A stretch of 64,000 bases of DNA from Andrena cerasifolii (taxonomy: Eukaryota; Arthropoda; Insecta; Hymenoptera; Andrenidae). A program made the position numbers and the translations under genes. Positions 47,303-58,357 of this stretch are shown one piece after another; the first letter of the stretch is position 1; the number at the start of each line of letters is the position of its first letter. The notes below the pieces were generated by a model. That model worked only from the letters and a program-made list of their open reading frames with translations. It was not told where the DNA came from and did not search any database. The stretch spans positions 4,650,001 through 4,714,000 of the forward strand of contig NC_135121.1 in assembly GCF_050908995.1 (NCBI RefSeq). Direction: 5' to 3'.

Positions 47303-47442
47303 CCTTTAAAGGGCCGGAATTTTTAAATTAAAATTGTAAATTCTATTTACTTAAAATTTATGCATATATACCACCAAAATGGCCGGCAAAGTATCGAAAT
47401 TCTTAGGTGGCCACTATAGTGGCCAGCCCGGCCCTCTAAACG
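47303..47442. mobile_element. piggyBac-like MITE (140 bp), TTAA target
   Basis: TTAA lies at 47299-47302 and 47443-47446. The ends are CCTTTAAAGGGCCGG and the complement of CCCGGCCCTCTAAACG. Internal CTATAGTGGCC and GGCCGGC palindromes are present. A TTAA site with CCYT-type ends is the piggyBac pattern. Confidence 0.7.
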
Positions 47443-47876
47443 TTAAAGAATTAATTTTTTTACAATTTTTTTAATTGCGTAACTATTATAATTTTACACG
47501 CGTAGCGATATCTCGGAAACGTCCAACACAGACCTGAGTTTTTTTGGAATATCTGGAAAACTGCATGAGCGTCATCATTTGTTTTATTTTCGACCGCCGC
47601 GAGATATTTACAGAAACAGTAGACAAGCGGTGGTGCCGTGCTAACACGGATGCGTATATAGGTATACGCAGAACTCATTGTAATAGCAGCAGCAGTTTTT
47701 TCGCGAATATCTCGGTAACTAAAGCCGAGTGGCGGATACATGTATAGGGAAAAGTTGTTCAGAATCATGTCCCCGACCACGTATTTCAAGGTCAACGTCA
47801 TTGGGGTTGGGTCCCCTTTCGACAATATGTACCCCTTACAAGGGGAGGCCGCGACATCTGGGACACGGATTTGGAT

Positions 47877-48431
47877 GAATCTCATATATGTTGTAGTGTA
47901 GGTGTAGTAGACCAATATATGTCTCACATGTTGGGTCCACTACCCCAGAGTTTCCGAAATATTAATAAAATAAAAAAAATGTTTGCAGGCACTAGAAACA
48001 TTTTTCTAAATGTAAATCAGGTGCAATTTCCACCTGAAATTACAACAAAAAATGTACCTGTGGCCATACATCTTTTATTAGATGTGCATGGTGTCGTGAA
48101 TTTTATTATTTCATTTGTTTTTACGATAAATGTCATATTTTAGAATGTGAAAAACAGTACTTTATCTTTTGAGGAATAAAACAATACGAAATACATTTAT
48201 AGAAAAAAATGATCCCAATGAGAATCGGAACCGGTGAAAGAGTTCCGGTGCGAGACCTGCTCTTTACACGCGTCGCTATTAATCATTACAATAAACTTCG
48301 CTATCGCTTCTGTTCGTCAACGCATAAACATTTTATTTTTTATTGATATTTCGGAAACTCTGGGGTCGTGGACCCAACATGTGAGACATATATTGATCTA
48401 CTACACCTACACTACAACATATATGAGATTC
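47877..48431. mobile_element. Foldback element with about 100-bp arms
   Basis: GAATCTCATATATGTTGTAG (47877) and the segments that follow (TGTCTCACATGTTGGGTCCA, CCCCAGAGTTTCCGAAATAT) recur inverted at about 48322-48431 with roughly 95% identity. The 340-bp centre is AT-rich. No clear target duplication was seen. Confidence 0.78.
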
Positions 48432-48826
48432 TTGTTAGTTTTATAAATTTAGAGGTGAGTGTATAATGGTCCTAAAACATTAATTTCAAAGAAATCATAA
48501 AGAAAAACTTGAGAACATGTAAGTAAAATGTAAATATCTTGACATCAGATGAGCTGAGATTGTATATTGTTGCAGTTGGACGAATTTCTCATACTACCCC
48601 CTACAAGAATATGGAAAACATAGATATATGGTTCCATTTAAGGAAACAACGATGAGCTTAAATCTCATAAAGTAATGAACTCGAAAACAAAATTCTGTCC
48701 TTATATGCGCCCCTTAAAATACTGTAACTTTGCCCTAAGGAGTTTTTTCACACGCCCATAAATAACGAAGATACTTAGGTCTCTCCATTTAAACGCCCCA
48801 CCCTGCGTATATGGTGTTTCACCTAA

Positions 48827-48875
48827 AGGCAGGGTCCCACTGGTGCAACTGCGCGCCGCGCACGGGTCAGATTTA
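48827..48875 (+). mobile_element. Solitary Harbinger-like end after TAA
   Basis: TAA (48824-48826) is followed by AGGCAGGGTCCCACTGGTGC, the same AGGY...GTCCNC style as the TAA/TTA elements at 13928, 14046 and 23720. No inverted partner was found, so this is a single end. Confidence 0.4.
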
Positions 48876-49079
48876 TGAGTTTCTCGGATTTTCGAGCAGC
48901 TTGGAGCACTTCAAAGGGTCGACTTTTACGACGAGCCGCGCGTCGAAAGCGTTCAAGTGCGCGCTGCGTCGGGATTCCTCTGCCACCCGCGCACGCGAAT
49001 GCACACCGCGCATCGTCGAAAAGACGGAAAGAAATGTGTGTCTTTCAACGCAAATGTACTCTTTACTGCTACATATCAC

Positions 49080-50225
49080 TTGCATATGTGTATTTATGGT
49101 CTATTTTTTAGTTTGTATATTAAATCAAGCAATAACATGATAATGATTACTATGAGTAGCAACAATCATACTGTTGCGATAGGTGCCTATATTTGTTTCT
49201 AGATATTGCATAATTCTATTACACTATATATGCAGATTTGTGACACTGAATCGTTGTTGTCCATCTTTATCAGTTTCAAATTATTCTATTTCTCAAAAAC
49301 AGTTAAGTTATTGCTTCGATTCATCCTGCAAGAAAATCCTAGGTGTAAAAAATATAACTTTTCCGTGACTTCTATATATTTTTCCGTTCACTCCAGAGGC
49401 TATTCATGCGTCTCAAAAAGTAAACTATTTGATAGCGCAATGGTGCATTTACTATTTTAGATTACTCGTAATGGCATTATGTACCTACTTACCGTCAAAG
49501 TGCAATGGCGAGGGAAATATCTTGACATTTGTGGATGAACGGAACTCAAGTTTTAATCGTTTTCTAACTCCTAAACCATTTTTAGGAGCTTCAGGTAAAC
49601 TAAATGTACACCAAAAGTCATTTAAGAAGGAACCCGTTTCGCGCATGTGGAATGAACTCATTGGCTCTGAAAAGGCGTTGGTGGGGGTACAGCCAATAGC
49701 GGCTTCTCCCGGCACCAATGAGCGTCCACCTGCGCAGAACCGGTCCTAAACTCGTCGATCGGCAGGTTCCTTCTTAATCCTTAACTGGTACCCTGGGGTC
49801 GCTCGTGACCCCAAGCACCCAAAGTTCGATGTACAATTTTCGGTTGTCTAAGTTGGTAAACTGAATTTCTAATTAATTTTAAAATAATAGTTTAACTCCC
49901 TACGCTTCTATTATTTTCTACATTACCTAAGAAGAAAATATTCATAGTGGTTGCTCTAGTGTCGACTTTACAAATTTCTATGTCCTTTTTTATTTGGGGT
50001 CTGCCACGACCCCAGTATACCAGTCACGTTTGCCAAAAACAGTATACCAGTTAAGGGTTAAGTGACAGGGAGTATAGGTAGCTATTTAAAAACAGATGTT
50101 TCAGTATGCAATAAAGTAACAGCATTTACGACATCCTCCATAAGCCAGGTATTTCTTATATATAACATTTCTTATATTTGTCTACCCATTTCAGAAATGC
50201 GAATTAATCAGAGGAAATGATACAC
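49080..50225 (+). repeat. Segmental duplicate, copy 1 (partner 62430-63998)
   Basis: Blocks shared in order with the second copy are ATGTGTATTTAT(G/T)GTCTATT and AAGCAATAACATGATAAT (49086-49145), TATTCTATTTCTCAAAAACA (49284), CTAGGTGTAAAAAATAT (49338), GCGCAATGGTGCATTTACTA (49436), GACATTTGTGG near 49523, TTCAGGTAAAC near 49590, and AATAAAGTAACAGCATTTA near 50110 followed by ATAAGCCAGGTAT. Indels are often not multiples of three. A piggyBac-like MITE (49778-50057) sits between blocks of this copy only. Confidence 0.82.
49778..50057. mobile_element. piggyBac-like MITE (280 bp), TTAA target
   Basis: TTAA lies at 49774-49777 and 50058-50061. The ends TCCTTAACTGGTACCCTGG and the complement (CCCTTAACTGGTATAC) are inverted. 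Sub-terminal GGGGTCGCTCGTGACCCC and GGGGTCTGCCACGACCCC form short palindromes next to each end. CCYT termini at TTAA are the piggyBac signature. Confidence 0.85.
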
Positions 50226-50560
50226 GTGCATTTCCTGTGCAGGAGTAGATAGTTGGCGTCTGGGAGGAATGCTGGTCCAATTGGTCATGGTATTGTTGCG
50301 CCGGGGCGTTTTCATCGCAAGCCACCCCGACGCAAAGGAGTAGAATAATAATTAAATGGACGCACACACGACTGAACTATATTGTTACACAGACCAATAG
50401 TACAAAGGTGCGACCCGTAGGTCCGAACGCAATGGCGTTCGGTACAGGACCGTCTTCTGATCGGCCTCTCGATCGTCCTCTTGAAGGGGGCCGACCTTCT
50501 TCTATTTTCAGCTGCGAGCACCAGCAAGCTATGCACGGGCCTATACCCGGTGCTCGCAAC

Positions 50561-50995
50561 TAGAGCTGATCAAGTACCCGGAAAAAGCAAGCCGAGCCTG
50601 GCTCGGCTTGAAGAACCGAGCCGAGCCGGGTACCCGAATGAACCGAGCGGCTCGGACAGAACCAAGTACTTGAATTTGTTTCAAGCGGCCCGAAAGAAAC
50701 CGGGCGGATTGGATGGAACCGAGCGGATTGAATTTTTCCAAGCCACCCGGCTTCTTAGGGCCCGCCCGCTTACTTTCCAATCCGCCCGGTTTCTATCGGG
50801 CCGCTTGGAAAAATTCAATCGGCTCGGTTCCATCCAATCCGCCCGGTTTCTTTCGGGCCGCTTGAAAAAAATTCAAGTACTTGGTTCTGTCCGAGCCGCT
50901 CGGTTCTTTCGGGTACCCGGCTCGGCTTGGAAACCGAGTCCCGGATTGGTTCGGATTTCAAGCTACCCGAATATTCAAGTACTCGTACAGCTCTA
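50561..50995. mobile_element. hAT-type foldback MITE (435 bp)
   Basis: The target duplication is a perfect 8-bp CTCGCAAC (50553-50560 and 50996-51003). The termini are TAGAGCTG and CAGCTCTA, fitting the hAT YARNG pattern. The element is nearly one long palindrome: GGATTGGATGGAACCGAGCG against its complement, and so on, pairing almost to the centre near 50760. Its open 222-codon frame (50481-51149) is a consequence of the GC-rich palindrome. Confidence 0.93.
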
Positions 50996-51390
50996 CTCGC
51001 AACAGTATAATCTCCTCCCTATGGCCCACCTTTTTTCACACTATCAAAAGGCGTTCGTATTTTCACTATTGGTCGCAATGGTAAATACCCTCAATCTCAT
51101 ATCGTGTGAGAAAAAAAAACAACAGGTAGCCGAGATAGCGAATGACTGAGCGATGTTGAAAGTGATGGCGGAACTGTGATAGCGAAGCCACGGCAGAGAA
51201 CTTCCTTCATTTAATTTCAAACACAGTTTCCAGCAATCGGTGACCGCGATCTAGCAAACCCCTTCAAACATCTCAAGTAGTATGAAGTGTGAAGTCGTTG
51301 TTTCGGCTACGGACCCAACCGCCGGCGTTAGCTTTATTTAGATAAAGAAAGCAAGATGTAGAAAAGGAGGCTAGTATTTCCACTGTCTTA

Positions 51391-51565
51391 GGCCGCGTCC
51401 AGATCTGAACCGAACGGCGAACCGAACGCCACTTGAGACTCCCTAATGCCGCGCTCCTACGTGTGGAACGTATATTTCTAGCGATTTTCGCCAGTTTGGA
51501 CAGAGTCTCATGGCTCGGGACAGCTAAGGATTGAAGGACAGAGAGTGTTTAGAGTAGCACTAGAG
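51391..51565 (+). mobile_element. Harbinger-like left arm, truncated
   Basis: TTA (51388-51390) is followed by GGCCGCGTCCAGATCTGAAC and about 170 bp nearly identical to 14046-14215, ending at GTGTTTAGAGTAGC. No right arm follows, so this is a truncated copy of the 14046-14818 family. Confidence 0.85.
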
Positions 51566-51579
51566 TTTACCCAGGCCAT

Positions 51580-51772
51580 GGGGTAAAACCGTAAAAGCGG
51601 ATCATATTTTAAATCGTAATTTTTTTGTATTTGTTATTGTATTAAAAAAATTGGATATATTATTTAATAAAGAGTTTATTCTAATGAATCCTAATTTCAA
51701 TTTCTTTTTTACATTAATAATGTCAAAGTTATGAGCTTTTATCCTTAACCTCCCGGTTTTGCCCCTACTTCC
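51580..51772. mobile_element. Decayed GGG-ended element
   Basis: The right end GGTTTTGCCCCTACTTCCCC then TA (51749-51770) is a diverged version of the 28949 end. A partial inverted partner GGGGTAAAACCG lies at 51580-51595. The left terminus is lost where it meets the Harbinger-like arm. Confidence 0.5.
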
Positions 51773-52865
51773 CCTACGGACATATATATATAAAATTATA
51801 CAAATTATAGATACCTATTAAGTTATCTTCAGCATTTTCTTCAATATTTTCTTCTCAATCCCCAACATTTTATACGTGTTCCATCTTTCGTCTCGACGCG
51901 ACGACACATGATATGGAAATACATATTTGAAATACAACCGGAATATAACGTCAAGTGTAAAGCTGGGATACGGAGCATCACTTGGTACGGACAGAAAATT
52001 TACCATGCGGATAATTCGAGGCCGCAGTTACGCCTCCATCTTCATCTTCAATGATACTTGAGGGGGCTGCTCGTAACTCGAGTCGAAAATTAGGTAAAGT
52101 ATTGAATAAAATTCTGTGGGTTTTCGCATGTTCATTAATACATACTTATACTAAAATAAAAATTTTAGTTTTATATATGCGTGGTATATTTGCTGCAACA
52201 CACACACACAGGCCAAGTGGATCGCGTAAACATTTCGTGCAACTGCGGCGTGATGGAAAACTTTGTATTGAAACGAACTAGCTCAGAGAACAAAAACTTA
52301 TTTCACTGTACAATGTGTCCTAAATAGGCTGAACCACGAAAACTAACAAAATTTCATAACTTAGAAAATGGCAGCAATCTAAAGAAAAAACATCTTTTCT
52401 TTAAAAAAAATCCTCTCCCGTCAAACACCAAAGGAAAAGTAATTATCATCAGATTTTCGAGTTGTTTGCACCAGGGGGTTGGAAAATGTAGTTCCGAGAA
52501 AAATACGTTTGAAGTTACTCGGCGCTCTTCAAACATGCATAATTTTCTAAATTTGTAGAATTCTCAGGAAAAATTTCAGGGCCTCAGTCTAGATATTCCA
52601 TACTGTTGATTAATAAAAAAAACTTTACTTAAGGAAACTAAATTTCTTGTTAAAATTAATTTAATATTTGCTTTTAATCCTAAATATTTTGTTACTACTG
52701 CATATGACAGTACCTCGTTGATAAATAATTTATTATCACGTTATTTATTTTCTGTATCATATTTTTTAGTGACAATAAATACAAGACACATACATACACA
52801 AGTTGAACTACTTTGCACTCGACAAAGTTGCTTCACATTATTATACACACTCATGTATAATAATT
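51773..52865. other. AT-rich spacer
   Basis: No gene or clear element end. Confidence 0.4.
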
Positions 52866-53662
52866 GCACAGTTCGACAAAATTTGACTTCTTTTGGACTT
52901 GTAACATTCAATAGCCGTTTCTTACAGCTTTTCGTGCGCTGAAAACGAATCCGCAAACCGTTTGTCGCCACCGCCCTCAGTTTTTGAGAAATTCGATTTT
53001 AAAAAAAAACTGCAAGTTTTCAAATTTGAACATCCTTTGCGTCAAAGCGGTAATAATTATTCGGTTGCTCTTTGCGTCAAATTATTCTATGAACCCTCCT
53101 GAATACAACGATATAAGTTATTATTGCAGCATGAACATTTAAATGTGTTTAAACAACGATCAAAGGGAAAGGGACACCCGAAATGCACCCATTTTTAAAG
53201 ATAACTTTCAACTTATTTCCAAAACTAAGGGTCGAGGAAAAAATCTAACTATCCCATGCGATGCAGCAGACATTTTTCTTTCGGAAAGCATTAACAGAAG
53301 TAGTAAGTCACGTTTTGTTTTCAATACAGAAGCGAAATAGTTTGGCAAAACGTGCGCCGTCGACAGTGGTAGTCACGCGCGTTAAGCGATTGGGTGACGC
53401 TGAGCGCGCCGCCGTTGACTACCACTGTCGACGCCGCACGTTTTGCCAAACTGTTTCGCTTCTGTATTGAAAACGAAACGTTACTTACCACTTCTGTTGA
53501 CGCTTTCCGAAGGAAAAATGTCTGCTGCATCGGGTGGAAGTCGAATTTCTCAAAAACTGAGGGTGCTGGCGACAAACGGTTTGCGGATTCGTTTCCAGCG
53601 CACGAAAACCTGTAAGAAACGGCTATTGAATGTTACAAGTCCAGATGGCTGTCGAACTGTGT
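52866..53662. mobile_element. Giant foldback element (about 800 bp) with two-part arms
   Basis: The outer arms (52866-53000 and about 53538-53662) share CACAGTTCGACA, GGACTTGTAACATTCAATAG and CAAACCGTTTGTCGCC in inverted orientation. The inner arms (53259-53395 and about 53400-53530) form a palindrome of about 130 bp per arm with almost no loop, including TTTTGCCAAAC and CCACTGTCGACG. 53000-53258 has no counterpart on the right, so it is an insertion in the left arm or a loss from the right. Reading frames in both outer arms give the peptide ATNGLRIRFQRTK, as expected for inverted copies. Confidence 0.88.
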
Positions 53663-54233
53663 TATGTATTATTTCGTGAAATTCATGTTCGACATATCGT
53701 TACAACGCGTCTGAATGTTCCCACAATCTATTTAGTTCCAATGTGCCAGCGGCAAGCACAGTGTGCGTTACATAATATCGAAGTTATTGCTGGCTTTATA
53801 AATTCAGATTGTACAAATCTATATATATGTAATGTTCTGTAGTAATTACTGAGCAGCCTGTGTGAAATTGATGGATTTAATTTCAGTCTAAATTCTAAAT
53901 TAAACTCCTATTACAGTATGCTTCATGACGCAGAAGCCACATTTGTATGTTGTAGTCAAGTATCACCCCACATTTTTTGGTTAAACCACTGGCTACCTCC
54001 ATTTCTTCAAAACCTCATCTCTGTAATACCTGACATTCTTCACACCTTGTCCTTTTTGTACGGGCTTTTGCGCAGTTAAGCGGTCTATCAGGAGATACAC
54101 AATGCTTCGTAAGTTTAACCCTTCGTTGACACTCTGGGTGTGAGCCACCCATAAGCTGATTTTGAAGCTCTGTACTAGGGATTGTAACCCGCTCGGAACC
54201 GGTTACTAGTAGCATAAGACAGTCTAGATCAGA
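53663..54233. other. Spacer
   Basis: No gene recognised. Confidence 0.4.
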
Positions 54234-54490
54234 CAACCACTTAAGGGGTCATGCTCAGTCAGGAGGCCTAAAAAAGGGTGGTCTTTGGAAATTTTTTACT
54301 CAAAAGCTGTACCACATTTCTCAAAAAATCGTTTTTCCTTTTAAGGATTACATCTAGTACCGTGCATCGTAATTTTCTTATTTAAAAATATTTATTAATA
54401 ACTAAGTTATTGTCCATCACTTGAAGGTTCTCTGAGAAAAGGCTTCTGCGGTGACCACTGCTGCTTGAAAGTCGATCATCTAAAATAAAA
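54234..54490 (+). repeat. Dispersed repeat, copy B (partner 1064-1420)
   Basis: ACCACTTAAGGGGTCATGCT, then CAGTCAGGAGGCC and AAAATATTTATTAATAAC, match copy A in the same order. The 3' limit is uncertain. Confidence 0.6.
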
Positions 54491-57270
54491 AATTCAAAAG
54501 AATTTACTTATTATATTACATTAACTAGTATTTGAACGAAGGATTTTTTTATCCGATGCTTAGTTTTCTTTTAATTGACGAAATTCAGGCATGATTTATG
54601 ATAAAAATTGAAACTTTTACTTTAAACATCAGCTATTTTTTCTCACACTACATCGACAAACAACATTTACGATTATAGTATTATCATCATTCTGTTCTAA
54701 TATTTATGTATTTTATACTAGGTACTATTGCTTTTCAAACCTGTTTAAAGTATTAAAACGTTCCTAATTTTTTTTCTCTTTAGAATAAATTGAATCCAAT
54801 CGATAATTATCTGTACATCGTATTTTCCTTACGCAATTGAGATCTTAGATACGAGTAAAGTTAGCGTCGTAATTGCTTGACCTGTAACTGGAGGAAATTC
54901 GCATTTTAAAATTTTATTTTACATAACTATATTTTAATACTCGGGAGGCGAATTCTATTACTTGACTCTGCAGTGTTAATGTATTCAAATTGGTGCCCAA
55001 ATTGCTTTTATATTAGAATTACAATCTGCAATTTCTCATGAATTTTGGAAGGTCACGCGAAAGAAATTAGGCTGCCCCATCATGGAGGCTAATTGCAGTC
55101 TTAATGACTTGATCGATAGCTGATAGATCATAATTGATATGATTACTGCAGCGACCCCGAGGTCGCTTGTTAATACGCTCCGCATTTACGAGGGGTGGAT
55201 GATGCGCAGAGTGCAATCAACCACTGATAGTTTATCACCAATCAGCCGCTGGTCTACGATTGCCAATTATCTCATAATTTAGCTATTATAATGGAAATGC
55301 ACAAGAGGTAACTTTTGTTTCTGCTATAGCACTTTAAAAAAAAAAAATGGCTAGTGCCAATTAGAAAATTCTGTTGAATAAAAATTTGAACTTTAATAGT
55401 GCCATTTTACTTTAGCTATTACAATATTAAATAACTTGTTTCGAACGATATACCTACAAATGAACAGTAATATCGGGTCTGTAACGCTTTTCAGAATGCT
55501 AATCATGTGTATTGGTTCGCGAATTATTTACATTTACAAAATAATTATTTTTGTGCTCGGAGAATGTGCACGGTAGAAATTTTAGTTATAAAAGCTAAGG
55601 TATGAGATGTACATATTTTTTCAGAAATTATATTAATAACGAATTATCAGGATCGTTGCAAGTAGAACATTATTGATTATGAAAATTAAGACCGAGTAGC
55701 GCAAGGACATTTGAAAAATGTCCCTTTAAGTCGGTCAGGCCTCCCGAGCGATCGCTTCTGCCGGGAAAGTTTTGTACAAACGAACTCTGAGCTTGGCTTG
55801 CTTTTGAAGTATACATTCGTAGACTCTCTGGCAATACTTTCCACGGTTTTCAGAAAATATCGACGTGAAAATGTACCAAAACCATGTACAGAATGCAAAT
55901 CCCTCGACGTGAAAACACGCCGACCTTACTCCACTGTTAACTTGAAGTTGAATATTATAATATTAATAGAGAATTCTTATTTTCCTTGAAGTAATTTCAT
56001 TTAATAAAACGTAAAATATTTTCTCCCCGACTAAGTTTTACATTATCATATATAATATCCACTGCTTCGACGTAATAAAAGTTAAATCTTGTTTTTATTA
56101 AACAATTAGAACACGCAATGGATACATATATTTCTTAAACGAAATGTGTGCCAGTTTAAATTCATAATGTACATTTATTGCCATAATTATAAGTAAATAC
56201 ATGGAGGAATAAGTCAACTTACGAAAGAAATTTGGAATGTACATTTAACATAAAAATTTGCCCATACTTTCAAATAAATAATACAGTCGTATAACAATAC
56301 TAGTTTATAAATTCTCTTTTCATGTTCTTTATCTCTGCTTGTTTGAAACATTTAATATACTGCTTATAATAATACGTATGAACAGTTTGAGTGTAGGAAT
56401 AAATTAAGGGATGTTTAAAATATGCCCTGGTAACATAATTAGGGCAAGGGCGTGCAAAATACTTTGGAAAAATATTGACTATAAAAATTGATTTGAAAAA
56501 GGTGTATGTAGCTGCAATATAATATTCAGTTTACTTTTGAAGATCTATAGCTGAGAAATTGATTTACATCTTCCCCACAAACGCGCATGTGCCCTCTTGT
56601 GTAAGGAGTTGATTCATCGGATCCTCCTTTCGAGATTCGGAGCCGAGGAACAGGCTGCGGAGAACCCGTCAAGTACGGAATAATTTCTTAAGGCCTTAAG
56701 GATGCATGGAGTTTGAAAGCGGCCCTCATGATGGATGCAGCTTTGGGGCGAGTCTTGAGCAAAACGTCTAGTTGAATTACCGTACCTGTGCCATAATGCC
56801 GTTTTCCCACATACATGTCGTGACTTTACCACGAACCTGACCCAAGAGCTTTAGTAATCCGAATACTAAAATACCCGGATAACTTGAATAACCAAATACT
56901 CGCATACTCAAGTCGTAATTATTCGTATAACTCTAAATGTTCGTATTCCACTTTCCGCACAGCATAAGAAGGGATGTCCGAATACAAGAATTTACTAAGA
57001 AAATAATGTTACAAAACATGGGATTAAGTAGTCACATCAATGAAACAACTGGCATACAAAAACAATTGAAACTGCCAATCTGACAGAATGCAATTTAACA
57101 AAATGAAGTGCGATCCTGAATTGTCCGATACGCTTCCATTTACAGAAAAATTATTTCTCGCATACATATGTATATATTTCAAACACCAAGTGTAAAGTGG
57201 GTCCTTCTATAAGTCGCTACGGCATTGCCCGCACCGTGCCTGACCTCTCTGGCGCGGGCCGGCAGGTGTC
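54491..57270. other. 2.8-kb AT-rich spacer
   Basis: A perfect 6-bp-stem palindrome GCGACCCCGAGGTCGC lies at 55151-55166. Frames at 55686-55989 are open on both strands without domains. No gene is supported. Confidence 0.45.
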
Positions 57271-57273
57271 TAA

Positions 57274-57651
57274 AGCTAGATCCTCACTATCCGTCTGGCC
57301 GGCGGCAAGCTGGTGGCCGTCCCACTAGCGCAACCATAGACATATATATAAGTATAGACAGAGCGTAAGCTGAGGGGGGTGTAAGATTTGCGGTAAGGGG
57401 AGCGATACAGGCAAATCGGGTAACGCAGTGGTTATGCATGCCGAATGCTTCCGAAGCTAACCCGACGTGCCTGTCTCTGACCTCTGCCTTTTCCCCTCCT
57501 AGCCTGCCGTTCTCCTCGCCAATAGTCCCAGCTTCTGCTCCGTCTATATATGTCTATGAGCGCAACGGAGACACAGATGCATACTCCTCCATTGCACTAG
57601 TGGGACGACCGCCGGCCAGCCGCCGTCCAGACGGATAGTGAGAATCTAGCT
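57274..57651. mobile_element. PIF/Harbinger-like element (378 bp), TAA target
   Basis: TAA lies at 57271-57273 and 57652-57654. The left end AGCTAGATCCTCACTATCCG and the inverted right end match for about 55 bp, with ATATATATAAGTATAGACAG and ATATATGTCTATG motifs inside. The right TAA is shared with the next element. Confidence 0.88.
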
Positions 57652-57654
57652 TAA

Positions 57655-57800
57655 AGGTCTGGGCACACATATTAGTTTCGTGTCAGTGCCTTTTCGTCGT
57701 GCCAGTGGTAAGAAGAAGAGACCCTCTATGTCCCTCTTGTTCTTATCACTGGCACGACGGATACGGAACTGACACGGAACGGATAGGTGTGCGCAGACCT
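57655..57800. mobile_element. PIF/Harbinger-like palindromic MITE (146 bp), TAA target
   Basis: TAA lies at 57652-57654 and 57801-57803. The arms AGGTCTGGGCACACATATTA and GGATAGGTGTGCGCAGACCT pair inward through GTGTCAGTGCC and CACTGGCACGACG to a short loop. It is joined to the preceding element through one TAA. Confidence 0.88.
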
Positions 57801-58357
57801 TAAAGCTGCGATGCCACGGCGCGGTAGCTCGGCTCCGGACTGTGCAGGTCGACCTGACAAGCCGGCCGAAGCGTGTGTGGCAGCCTGTAGACCAGCGCCG
57901 TACAGGAGTTGCCCGATGGAGCAACTGGTCAGACAGCCCGGGGCAAAGACTTGCTGGCGGCGGGCAAGACACGCCTCGCAGGGCAATACGGTACAGATGC
58001 CAGGATGAACAAGGACCGTGCCTGCCTACGCATCTACGAGCCTGTACTCCCGCCACAACTATTCCTCCCCACTCCGCTGTAACGATAGCTGACGTCACTG
58101 CTCGGAGCTTTGCCCACAGCGTTTGCCCTGGGCAGTGGCGGCTGCCCTTGCCCTGAAAATGCTAGCCTTACCGGCGCTGCTGTAAACACTTCATATCTGT
58201 ATAGCGAGCGCAAGGTTACGAGGCGGTCCAGTACACCGTACTGGCATATATGACGGCTTTTGGTTCGGATTGGCTTAGCGTTGGTATGACGTCACGGCGT
58301 CAAAAACCAAATATAAGAGTTCCCCTTCTTCGAAACCGTACGACCAAAGAGAAGATA
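57801..58357. other. GC-rich segment right of the Harbinger-like chain
   Basis: After TAA (57801-57803) the sequence AGCTGCGATGCCACGGCGC resembles yet another Harbinger-like terminus, but no inverted partner is found. The GC-rich DNA to about 58170 is open in several frames on both strands. No gene is recognised. Confidence 0.4.

Noticed and set aside
47460..47927. 155-codon frame on the minus strand
   Set aside because: It overlaps the edge of a foldback element; no recognised domain, and composition is like the surroundings.
50481..51149. Longest open frame in the window (222 codons, plus strand)
   Set aside because: It runs through the GC-rich hAT palindrome 50561-50995 and its flanks; the peptide mirrors the inverted arms and has no domain.
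57438..58156. Overlapping frames of 66-150 codons on both strands
   Set aside because: These come from GC-rich MITE arms and flanking GC-rich DNA; frames overlap on both strands with no domain.
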